NCBI RefSeq assembly: GCF_020882245.1
Contig: NC_083599.1
Span: 19,664,865-19,728,864 of the forward strand
Direction: 5' to 3'
Length of the DNA stretch: 64,000 nucleotides
Source of the DNA: Rhopalosiphum padi
Taxonomy: Eukaryota > Arthropoda > Insecta > Hemiptera > Aphididae
The notes beneath the pieces were generated by a model. The model did no database searches and had not been told where the DNA came from. It saw nothing but the letters and a program-made list of their open reading frames with translations. Of the stretch, positions 53,309-64,000 are shown piece by piece; within the stretch, counting starts at the first letter, position 1, and each line of letters begins with the position of its first letter. The translations under genes and the position numbers were made by a program.

Positions 53309-55600
53309 GTAAGTGTGTGTTTTTTTCTAACAACATTTCAACATAGATTTATATCACCGCCGACGCGTTGTGGTGTTTGGAATGTTTGGATGTGTGTGAT
53401 CTTTTACACCACTGCATTAACAAAACTCGAATGTCTGTTATGCTCTAATTGAAAAAGGTATTTGTTTTTTTTTTTGGCTGTTGCTTCACTAACGTAATTA
53501 CTAAACAGGACTTTGAACTATCCACATCAAACATAAAAGAGTACATTTTTGCATTCATTGTTTTAGTTTTGATGAAGTAGGTATACACAATTTGATTTTG
53601 ATATTTAAAAGTTAGTTATACTGAATAATTGATTATATTTAGATCCTCCACTTCTTATTAGACCAGTGTCCCTTGTCCCATCAAGTCCTTAGAAGTGGCT
53701 GTAACTAATTTAAATTTGGAATAAAATATTTAAAAATACAATTATTTCCAAGATATTTTTTAATTATTATAGTAATTTATTTTTGATTATTGACAAGTCC
53801 GGATTAAACCAGTCAGCTACCGAGACGATCTCAATAGGCCGCTTCAAATGTAGATCTTTGGAAAGAGTTTATAATAATTTGAATAATAATTGAGTTATGT
53901 ACTTATGTACCTATATAGACATATAGACAATATAGTACGTAATTGGTTAACTTTACAATTAAAAATGAAAATACAATAGAATAAAAAGATAACTTATGGT
54001 GAAAATACATAATACAATCAACTATATAATAATCCTAAAATGAGATTTGTAATAAGTGCTCATTATGTTCTACATGATCAAGTAATAACTAGTGTAGTAA
54101 TTATGTGACAATTTTTCTTAAACTTAACTTAATATACTTCAAATATTTTTAAGACAAAAATTATAAATTCAAATCAGAAATAATTTCTAGAAGATTGACC
54201 CTATGATAGTATCTTAAGATTACCACAGGTAGTTAAAAGAAATAACTACTGGGTTTAAATTTTTGGAAAATTTTTGTGAAAATGAAATGGGAAACCAATA
54301 AAATACCTATTGGTAGGTAATTACATAAAAAAAAGTTAGTTGCTTTACTGTGTAGTAGGTATTAAGTGTATCTAGTCATATGACACTGAAGTTATTGTAA
54401 TATATGTTTTAAATTTGAATTATAAGATAAATCTTTATTAGATGTTTAATAATTTTGATCAGATACATTAATTCTGTTTATATTTTCAAAGATATTTTAT
54501 TATAATATATTTAATATATAATAAAATATATTATATTGATATTCATAAATAGTAATTTTTTCTAATAATAATAATATAGGTGAACTAATTTTTTCAAAAA
54601 ACAATTAGCTTATTAAATTGTAAAATAATATTAATTATTTTATATTTATATATTTTTTTGGACTAGGACTTTTTTTTACATCTTCTTTGATTTGGTTGCT
54701 CTAACACTATCTTAGTTGTCTTCTTTATCTTGTCCGATTTTACTTTCGTATTGTGACTTATTATCATATCTTCTGCTCTCCACAGTTGTCTAGCTGAGTT
54801 TTTGGCTGGATAGAAAGAAAACCTAGTAGGTTCATTAAATATTTCCCTTAGTTTTATGTTAATTTTTTATTTGTATTCATTATTTTCAGTATACATTTTA
54901 GAGCTGAGAATCTTTAATACTTTACTTTCTAATTTCATTAGACTTTTTAATTAAAATTGTAATTGTATATTTAAATATTTAATGTCGTCAAAATTTGTAC
55001 TTCAATTAATCATAAAATAATTATTGTGACTTTATAATAAACTTTATTTTTATTTCCTGTAATACAATGTTCTGAGAAATATTGCATTGAATTTTCAAAC
55101 TATTAGTGTTGAAATTAAAAATTTTAAGAATTAAAATAATTCACTAATTTTGTTATTTTAATGAATTTCTTAAAAATTTAAACTTACAACATTTATAGAC
55201 AAAACTATTACTTGTACTTTTGAAATTTTTTAATTGATTAAAAACAAATTTTGAAAAAAAATCTGTATTACAATCTTTTTTACTCAACAACAAAAAAATG
55301 TATCACATACACAAAAATAGAAAATAAAAATCTTACCTAATCTGGCTCTGGTTATTAATTGTGTCTACTAATGCAATATTTTAATTTCTTATGGTCCACT
55401 AAAGATAAAATAATGGGCATCGCTGTAACCAGTTAAACCTAGTTCATGTAATTTAATTTTTACAAATTAAATAATATGATTTATTGACTCATGTAATCAT
55501 GTCCAATTAGCAAGATTCATTGTGTTATATTTATCTGGATAAGATAATTTAAGTCAATTTATTTGTTTTGTAAATTGTAAATTTATTTATTTATTTTCAG
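53309..55600 (+). other. Presumed first intron of RAD51 (5' UTR intron)
   Basis: A 2.3-kb AT-rich stretch between the putative donor at 53309 and the acceptor ending at 55600. I recognise no coding exon or transposon in it. Confidence 0.45.
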
Positions 55601-55625
55601 TTGATATAATATTATTTAATACAAA

Positions 55626-58600
55626 ATGGCTATGGCATCATCTTCGCATGTTGAAGAAGCTGTTGTTGAAGATCATGAAGAAGATGACGGTCCATTACTT
55701 ATTTCAAAACTTGAGGTAAAACTTATAAAGGGATAATATATTAAAATAATACTGTTTGAAATGTTGAATAAGTACAGTACATGAATAAATATGTAATCTA
55801 ATTGAAATTACGAACAATTCATTTTTATTTAATTTAATGATTATGTATAATATATGAGATAATTAATTTTGTCAATTAAATATGATACAGGGCCAAGGAA
55901 TTACAAGTGGAGATATTAAAAAGCTTCAAGAAGCTGGATACCACACAATAGAGTCTGTTGCTTTTGCGACAAAAAAACATCTTATAACTATTAAAGGCAT
56001 AAGTGAAGCAAAAGCTGATAAAATATTGGTAATTTTAAATATATAAAATAACATTTTTTTAAATTTATAACCTAAAATATGATAATATATTTCTTTACAT
56101 GTTCATAATTGTTCATTATAGGCTGAAGCCTCAAAAATGGTTCCACTTGGTTTTACTTCCGCTACAATATTTCATCTTAAGAGATCTGAAATCATTCAAT
56201 TAACTACTGGCTCAAAAGAATTAGATCGTCTATTAGGTGGTGGTATTGAAACTGGTTCAATCACGGAAATATTTGGAGAGTTTAGAACTGGTAAAACACA
56301 ACTGTGCCATACTTTGGCTGTAACTTGTCAGGTATAAATAATTAATTTGTTAAAAACTAACTAGAAATAAATACTAAATGCGGAGAAACTATTTTACTTT
56401 GTTATCTTTGAGCTTTAACAGAAATACTGTATTCATTTTTCAAAATGTGTTAAACATTAAAAGTTATACAAAGAAACAATTCTTGTTAAGTATAAATCAT
56501 TATATTAGTTGTGTGTTCCTTAGCTACCTATTGGTCAAAACGGAGGAGAAGGAAAATGTCTCTATATTGACACTGAAGGTACATTCAGGCCTGAACGATT
56601 GCTTTCAGTAGCTGAAAGATATCAGTTAGTAGGAAGTGACGTACTTGATAATATTGCTTGTGCCAGAGCATATAATACAGACCATCAAACACAATTATTA
56701 TTGCAAGCTGGTGCTATGATGGCTGAATCTAGGTAAAATATTTTATATTATATATTTATATCTATAATATCTTCTATAATCTTAAGGCTTTATTGGTTTC
56801 AATGTGAGCATGGTGTTTAAGAGGACATAGAACCCGCATGTGTTGTCTCCATCTTACACACGTGCGATATAGCAAATTTTTGTACACCAGTTTCAATATT
56901 GTGCTGTTAGTTTTAACATTAGAATGAACTGACCTACTTATTATAAAATTCAAAGGTAAGATTATTATCGAGGGCCCCACGTAGCCTTTTATAGATATTA
57001 TTATTTTTAAGTAAGTTATGACTTTTTTGAAACTGTACATTTTAAAATGACCATAATTTTCTTAAAAATAACAATATAAATAAAAAACTATGTGGGGCCT
57101 CGGATAATAATCTCATCTTTGAATTTTATAATAGGTAGGTCAGTTCACTCTAATGTTAAAACTAACAGCACAATATTGATACTGGTGAATAAAAATTTGC
57201 TATGTCGCATGTGTGTAAGATGGAGACAACACAATATGCGGGTTCTACGTCCTCTTAAGTATTTTCTGTTAATTTATCATTTAGAGTATTTAGACACTCA
57301 CATTTTTTTACTTCAATAAATGTTAACGTCAGGACCTATTTATAAAATATCAAAAATAAAACCTCAGTGATGTCACTCATGAATTATCCTTAAATATTAA
57401 TAATTTTTGGTCTTTTAAGTGATGTTGAAATGTAAAATACACATTAATATCATAACTTAGGTATTCTGTTAAAATCAAATAAAAATTATTATTTTTCAAA
57501 AATAAATTATACATCAATAACCATCTACCTCCCTAATCAATTATTTAAAAAAAAATGTATTTTGTTGTTTAAAAATAACTAAATTATTTTGTATTTATAA
57601 TAAGTACAAAATTATTATTCATTTTTCAGATATGCATTACTGATTGTGGATAGTGCCATGGCTTTATATAGAACTGATTATTCTGGTAGAGGTGAATTAT
57701 CTGCTAGACAGAATCATTTGGCTAGATTTCTCAGAATGCTATTACGTCTTGCAGATGAGGTAAAAATTAAATTTTAATATTTATAATGTTTACTTCATGA
57801 CAGTGCTATAACATACATCTAAGCAGTCACAGGAGTAGTCTTTTTAAAGGCCCATATATTATGTAACTTAAAAATGTTTAATTTGTAATTTATATAATTT
57901 CAGTAATAGTTTTGTATAGGAATAATTTATTATTGTATATTTTTCTATTTATGAATTTATAATAGTGATAGTAGAAAATAATGTATAACATTGTATACAA
58001 ATGTAAAATTAAGAATTAAAGTATTGATGTCATTATAATTATTTTAATACAACTTAAAGCTTGATTTGAATCCACAGAGAACAGTTTTACATTTGATTGA
58101 TTTTCTTAATCCATATAATTTGTCAAAATCATCTTAGTGATTTAATTGAGGAATTTATGATTTTCTATTAACTTAAAGACGTTCAGATTTTATTGGCAAA
58201 ATTTTAACAGTAAAGAAAGTAAATAAAAACTAAAACTTAAAAAGTATTTATGAAACCGCTTCTTTACATTTTTATAAATAATATCTATATTTTTATATAT
58301 TTATATACGGTGTATCATGAAGATATGACAATTTTACATTAAAATTACATTTGAATATATTAGATCATCGAGATACACTCTGTGTGTATATTTGAATACT
58401 ATTACTATAAGTTACTCCAAAATTCTACCAGTTTGTTTAACTTTTAGTAACTCCAGAGAGCATTTTTTTTAAATTATGTCTTTAAGAAACTAATGGTTTG
58501 TGGTTACTTAATAGTTAATATAAAAAATGGACAATATTAAGAAATAAAAACTAAACAATTATTCGAGATTTTTTTTTAACCTAGTTAGGGAAATTAATTT

Positions 58601-59057
58601 TCAAATTTGTTGAAAAATTATTTTTTCTTTTATTTATGTGAATTAAGTTATTTAATAATTTAATAATCGAAATATTATGTTATCAAGTATCTTTAGGAAT
58701 TTCATGTATGGCTTAAAAATTATCCTTTACATTAGGGAATAAAAATTCTAGTTGCAGCACTGCCTTAGGTTAGAATACTTAATAACATCGATACTAAACT
58801 ATATTTTTCAGTTTGGTGTTGCTGTAGTAATAACCAATCAAGTAGTTGCTCAAGTAGATGGGGCTTCTATGTTTGCGGCAGATCCAAAAAAACCTGTTGG
58901 CGGAAATATAATGGCTCATGCGTCTACAACTAGATTGTACTTGCGTAAAGGCAGAGGTGAAACAAGAATATGCAAGATATATGATTCTCCTTGTTTACCA
59001 GAGTCCGAAGCAATGTTTGCTATTAATGCTGATGGAATTGGAGACGCTAAAGAGTAA
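55626..59057 (+). CDS. RAD51: DNA repair recombinase RAD51, complete, 340 aa
   Basis: This ATP-dependent recombinase forms filaments on single-stranded DNA and performs strand exchange in homologous recombination, in the nucleus. Coding exons: 55626-55715, 55891-56028, 56122-56331, 56524-56732, 57630-57759 and 58812-59057. All are GT-AG and in frame, stop TAA. Length is nearly that of human RAD51 (339 aa). The N-terminus has the helix-hairpin-helix part (about 27-80). The FTSA at 87-90 fits the FxxA oligomerisation motif. Walker A is GEFRTGKT at 128-135 and Walker B LLIVD at 219-223. Conserved NQVVAQVDGASMFAADPKKP and RLYLRKGRGETRICKIYDSP follow. Start ATGGCTATGG has a second in-frame Met at codon 3. 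These features point to RAD51 itself, not DMC1 or a paralogue. Introns 4 (with a fold-back element) and 5 (about 1 kb) are the longest coding-region introns. Confidence 0.97.
56817..57258. mobile_element. TTAA-flanked fold-back element in RAD51 intron 4
   Basis: The left arm starts TTAAGAGGACATAGAACCCG (56817-56984). The right arm, reverse complemented, starts TTAAGAGGACGTAGAACCCG (57258 back to 57088). The arms are about 170 bases and nearly identical, separated by about 100 bases. TTAA at both tips is the target duplication used by piggyBac-type transposases, although TTAA is also palindromic and could belong to the arm itself. The two mirror-image reading frames with SVHSNVKTNSTIL are shadows of the repeat, not genes. 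Confidence 0.75.
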
Positions 59058-59203
59058 ATTGAATATAATTTTTTTTTTTTTGTTATAAAATTTTCATTCA
59101 TAAGAATACCACATTTTAAGTATGTTTAGTTAAAACAATTATTTTTATTGTGTAGATTAAAAAAGTTAAAAAAATTTTTTTTGACATTTCCTAATCTAAA
59201 AAT

Positions 59204-59209
59204 AATAAA
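59204..59209 (+). terminator. Candidate poly(A) signal for RAD51
   Basis: AATAAA about 150 bases after the RAD51 stop codon, before the hAT insertion at 59521. Chance occurrence cannot be excluded. Confidence 0.35.
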
Positions 59210-59520
59210 ATTATATTACATTTTTTTAAATTATTCTTATGTTGACATGTTATTTTGTATAATTATCTTTTATATTAAATATAATTTATCCTACGCTTGT
59301 ATATTATGATAGTGTTTTTTTTTTCAGAAGTAATATTAGTTCTTGTATGCAATTATTGTATTATCATGTGCATATCTATTGTAAATATTTTATAATAACT
59401 GATATTGTATTTAAACAATACAAAATTTATATATTAAAAATATTGATCTGATGTCATGTCATGAATTATTACATAGTTTTTTTATTTAGATAATAGATAT
59501 TGTAGTATTATGTTTTAAAT

Positions 59521-60215
59521 CAGTGGTCGGCAACCGGCGGCCCGTGGGCCGCATCCGGCCCGCGAGTCTATTAAATACGGCCCGCTTTAAATTCTATAAC
59601 AACGAAATTTAATTGAATATCATATAAAAAAAATCATGTATAAATATAGTTGAACGTTTCTATCAGTCATATTTTATAATAGTGGATATACCTTGACACT
59701 TTGACAGTTACCGATAAGATAGAGTAGATACGACGAGTGTATTTGGGTTATAATCTTAATTTTCGATTGTGCTCAGTAACATTGCGTTTTTCATACGGGT
59801 ATGAAATACTTCAGTATGTTTGGATCCATTTACGTATGTGAACAGGCATTTTCTCATATGAAAAAAATTAAAAACCCATACCGTTCACGCTTAACTGATG
59901 ATCATCTCCACCATGTACTTAGAGCCAGCACAAGTAATTTTAATGTGGTAATTGAAAACATAATAAACAATATCCAACAACAAAAATCACATTAAGCCTA
60001 TTAAGCAGTTGTAATTTCCATACTTTTATATTATAATAATATTATTAAAAACTGTAATTTTTATGTTCTATTAATCTATTATTTTAAAGTTTTAAACAGT
60101 TATTTTTTTTCTTAGTAAATAATTTGGTATATAAAATTTTAATTTTTGTCTGGCCCGCAAACTCTTTTTAATTTATGAATGTGGCCCGGGAGTCTAAAAA
60201 GGTTGCCGACCACTG
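59521..60215 (+). mobile_element. hAT element, internally deleted (695 bp), perfect TSD
   Basis: Both termini read CAGTGGTCGGCAACC inward, 15 exact bases, followed by 'cggcccg' and 'gggcc' words. The octamer TTTTAAAT flanks both sides (59513-59520, 60216-60223). The interior carries the last part of a transposase gene (59801-59995). The exact ends and duplication suggest recent insertion just downstream of RAD51. Confidence 0.92.
59801..59995 (+). pseudogene. C-terminal hAT transposase fragment (dimerisation domain)
   Basis: An open frame of 64 codons encodes FGSIYVCEQAFSHMKKIKNP followed by RSRLTDDHLHHVLRAST. This is the conserved end of the hAT dimerisation domain as found in GTF2IRD2- and ZBED-like transposase proteins. 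The catalytic DDE core and zinc finger are absent, so it cannot be an active transposase. It ends at its own stop, as in full-length relatives. Confidence 0.85.
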
Positions 60216-62403
60216 TTTTAAATACTTCTATGTTCATACTGTAGTCGCTAAATAAACCTATTATTTAGCACCTATAATGGGTGGGTACCTATATATCCAA
60301 TAGTTTTGCATTTGTATTTTTTGGTATGTTCTATGACCAAACACATTAGAATGGTTATTTTATTTAACTAAATTACATTTATGGATTACATGCAATTATA
60401 TCATGTCAATCATTTACCATTGGTCTTTACAATTTGTATTTCGCAAGTATTTTTTTTTTTTATTAACTATTTAACAGCAATTCTTCATCATAAAAAAAAA
60501 TTGTTTTAATTATTAAAATGTTTATTACTTAATTGAAATGAATAAGATTTTACATTGATGTTGTATTACAAGCATTAAGTCAATGAAGTATCTACTTATT
60601 CTACTTATTATTATTATCTATTAGATATCACTATAAGATACAATTTTATTACATTAAAAACTGTACTTAATTAATCTACTAATACTAATAATTGAATTAT
60701 TATGAACATCTAATACTTATGTTATATGTTTATATTTATAACTTATCAAATTTTAATAGAATGTTATTTTAAATCAGCAAAACACATTCATTTAACACTA
60801 TAGAGTACAAAGAATTTAAAGTTTCTAAAATCTAAGGTATAAAGTTATATAACAAACATCGTAAATACATGATAATTTAAAACTTAAAGAATATAATTAA
60901 TAATTATTAATAAATAATAAATGCTATATTATTTTTATTTCTAGTATTGTTAGTGTATAATTCTAATTTTGTTTTCACACAACACACACTATAGATATTT
61001 AAAAAATATTTTCCTTAAACTAAAACATTCAAAATATTCATATACTTAAATACTAGATATTGAGGGTTTCTTTTTGAAAATTCAGAACTACTAAAAATTA
61101 AACACTTGCAATATTTAAATTTTATGAACAATTATTATTTCTATAAATAAAACTTGAATCATTTTAAATACATTTTCATCAAAATAAATTTTAAAATAGC
61201 CATTTAATAAAATTATAAATAAGTCATATGGTTTGATATAATTATGTACTTCCGAATTTCTTTCTTCTTTGTTCAATACTATAACACTAGAAGTCACTAA
61301 CTGACCTAACTATTTGTCTTGTCAATTTAAACATTTGAAAAAATTGTTTGATTCGTAGAATGCTATGCTTACTAAACCATTCAAACAAATATATAATTTT
61401 TATTTGGTTTAGGACTATTTTGCTATTTCTATTTTAATATAAATTCATTATTTTAAATCTAATTGGTCATTTATTACTTATTAATTAAGTTTTGTACTTT
61501 TTATCTTGTGAAACTTACTTGTCAGATGTAACTTGAATTTTTTTTATTATTTTGATGTATTTTAAAAATGTGTATAAAAGCAACAATATTAGTTTGATTA
61601 TAATTGTATAAATTATATTATTTTTGTTTTCAAGAAGAATATTATTTTGTTTTCATAATCAGATAATAAAATGATAAATGACTCAAGATTTTCAGATATA
61701 TTTTAAATAATATATTAGATGAAGTTGGATACGTGAATTTTACTCAACCTATTAATTTTTTTCTCACACATTTACAAAGTATCAAGTAATATTTATAATA
61801 AATAGCCAATATAGATATTATAACACCTGGTAATAGCAAAACTGACAATTTTACTATAAATTATGTCAATAACTTTTTGTTGCTCTTTTTTTCTTTTTTG
61901 ACATATTATTTCTAGCTGACTAAGGGGAAAAAATAATATTGTTTTTAATTATTTTTATTTTTATATAATTGCAATGAAACTAAATATTTTTGTTTTTAAT
62001 ATATTTATTAAATTATTTTTCAATCAAAAATTGAGAAATAGAAGAAATTAACTTTAAGTATTGATCAATGTAAGTTGTAAAAATATAATTGTAGTTAAAT
62101 ATTTTTAAATTATAACCATTATAATTATTATTATGTATTATCATTGAATATTTTACTATAGTATAGAACGAATAACATACATTAATAATATTTCTAAAAA
62201 GTAATAGTTACACATTATGAAGGACGAAGGTGAAGTATTGTGAAACGTGTTCTTTTCATGTGGTACTTGAAAATAAAAAAAAATGTGCAAGTGAGTATCG
62301 CTTTGCTGTATAGTGGAGATGGAGAATAGGTCACTGGTCAGTGGTCACTATAATGGATGTGTTAAATTTGAATGCAATGACAGGTATCATTGTATACGAA
62401 AAC
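60216..62403. other. AT-rich intergenic DNA downstream of RAD51
   Basis: No exon seen on either strand. The last 180 bases before 62404 (from about 62221) are less AT-rich and may belong to the repeat that follows. Confidence 0.5.
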
Positions 62404-63309
62404 CGATTCTAAACGGAGATGATTTGTCAAACAATGATAATTAGTTGGATATATTATATTATTACCTATATTTAAATTGTAATATATCGTTATTTTACGC
62501 GATTTCGTAAAAAATTTAATTTCATACGCTCATAAAATTTTTTCTATGTTGACACTGGAATTTTTTTTTACACTTACTTGAAGAAAAACTTATGAATAAC
62601 CTTGTATTGGGTTTTTTTAACCTTAGGTATAAATTACAAAAATTTTATGAATTTTTAACTTCAAAATTCCTTGCAAATTTTCGCGGTATTGATATATTTC
62701 GTAAACATTTGAACTTTAAATGCTTATAAACAAAAATTGTGACTAACGATTTTTGTTTTTTTTTTTTACTACGATAAGTACAACTTATAATAAACCTTGT
62801 ATAACATTTTAAAGATTTTTTGGAATGACAAATTTTTTTAATCGGAATTTTAAGAAAAAAAATTTTGAAAAATCGAAAATTTCAATGGTTTATAAATAGT
62901 TTAAAAAAATTCTAAATTTTTTTGAAAATTTAATAGTAATTATATAACGCTAATATAAACATTTGGTGAATATTTCAAGTATTTACATTATTTACAATGA
63001 TTCGTTTTTGAGTTACAGCAAAATCAAAAAATCGATTTTGTCGAAAAGTGGTTATGCGTAAAAGTTTCCGTTTTTCCGTTATTTTTCAGGGTTTTTCTTG
63101 ACGCTTTTGAAAACTACTGAACATTTTTTACTTTTGACCCCCTAAAGTACCAACTAGATGAATTTTCCTTTTCAAAGTGGGACTGAAGTCAAAAATCAAA
63201 GCATTATTACTACTCCAAAACGTGATGACAGACATAAAAATAAAAAAAAATATAAAAAAAAACACACATCTTTGTAGAACCAATACATTTATCACTCCGT
63301 TCAGAATCC
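62404..63309. repeat. Aphid-type interspersed repeat with inverted ends (about 0.9 kb)
   Basis: The left border carries CGATTCTAAACGGAGATGA. The right border, reverse complemented, carries GGATTCTGAACGGAGTGATA, an inverted pair. Between them is AT-rich sequence with runs of A and T and no credible gene. A diverged relative lies inverted at 40246-40620, and a border-like fragment near 10424. No clear target-site duplication was found, so the class is undecided. Confidence 0.55.
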
Positions 63310-64000
63310 AAAATGAAAATTTCAAATTTATTTGGTATTAAAACAAAAAATTCAGCCTTTGCTTCGATACATAATCAAATATTAACATATATTTTATATT
63401 ATAATATAAATATTACAATTATTTTAATGTAATTATTAATCAAAACATAAAAATTAATATACCGACACAATCACGATTGTATTTATACTTTAATTAAAGT
63501 ATTTGATTCCAATTAATTTAATTGTGTATGATTCATCACTTTTTTTTAGTATTGAGTTCTGATAACCATTCGGAGATCCTTGTATCTAATGAATTTTGAA
63601 GGATTTTTGCCAAATTATAATCACTAGTTGGCTAAAAGTTATATAAATTATATATTAGAATTCTGAAGTATTAATAGAATGTCATTAAATAAATGCTACA
63701 GTACTTTTAGTATACATAAAAATGTTGTTAGTGTTATGTTTTTGTTGTTCATGTTAAATGTACATAATCAACAAAAATATAAAATATTATTAAACTTATT
63801 TTAAAGTTTAAGGTGATTTGAGATTCCCAGCTGTTTTATCTACCAAAATAGACTTACTATCTATTGTCGATTCTAGTTTATACTGACTATTCTAGCAATT
63901 GGATAAAAATTCGGAAAATATATTTGAATTTTACATGAAAACATCTCCACATTTTGAAATTGAACACTTAACCCTTCAAAATTAGATTTTAATTATCAAA
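63310..64000. other. AT-rich DNA at window end
   Basis: I see no exon, repeat end or other feature in this stretch. Confidence 0.5.

Noticed and set aside
56774..57319. Two similar short proteins on opposite strands (SVHSNVKTNSTIL)
   Set aside because: They are the two arms of one inverted repeat read in the two directions, with no family resemblance.
1..64000. CRISPR array, operon-like gene cluster, or bacterial or viral insertion
   Set aside because: All four genes are spliced insect genes. The regular repeats are microsatellites or transposon arms, and no spaced repeat array or prokaryotic gene was seen.

Overview
The window looks like a stretch of aphid (Hemiptera: Aphididae) nuclear genome. 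The DNA is very AT-rich, and the genes are split by GT-AG introns. Many short motifs of the 'taggtacctacctata' style and palindromic repeats resemble those I know from aphid assemblies. The species is inferred from this style only. There are no operons, ribosome binding sites or CRISPR arrays. I saw no tRNA or rRNA gene.

Four conserved, apparently intact protein-coding genes could be rebuilt exon by exon, with reading frame kept across every junction. (1) A Dok-type docking protein (PH + PTB) on the + strand, 14692-19715, 4 coding exons, 476 aa. (2) An ACAP/centaurin-beta Arf GTPase-activating protein (BAR + PH + ArfGAP + ankyrin) on the - strand, 31804 down to 23848, 15 coding exons, 737 aa; it converges on Dok. 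(3) The exocyst subunit Sec10/EXOC5 on the - strand, 52507 down to 48500, 17 coding exons, 716 aa. (4) The RAD51 recombinase on the + strand, 55626-59057, 6 coding exons, 340 aa. RAD51 lies head-to-head with EXOC5, probably with a non-coding first exon ending at 53308. The genes are functionally unrelated (tyrosine-kinase signalling, Arf6/endosome traffic, exocytosis, homologous recombination), as is usual for animal gene neighbours.

The gene starts of Dok (about 13.7-14.7 kb) and ACAP (about 31.8-33.1 kb) sit in CpG-rich islands that stand out from the AT-rich background. Between ACAP and EXOC5, and before Dok, lie about 15 kb and 13.7 kb in which I found no convincing exon.

The rest is mostly decayed and recent transposon DNA. 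At least seven non-autonomous elements have hAT-like ends with identical 8-bp target-site duplications (3750, 5594, 27603, 34952, 46554 and 59521) or a one-mismatch duplication (50018). An eighth (21922) has a weaker one. There are also two large fold-back elements (43350-44029, TA-flanked; 56817-57258, TTAA-flanked, inside a RAD51 intron), a pogo/Tigger-like remnant in the first ACAP intron, a small TA-flanked palindrome nested inside an hAT-like element, and hAT transposase coding relics. I found no convincing new biological system. The most interesting material is the transposon structure and the two promoter regions.
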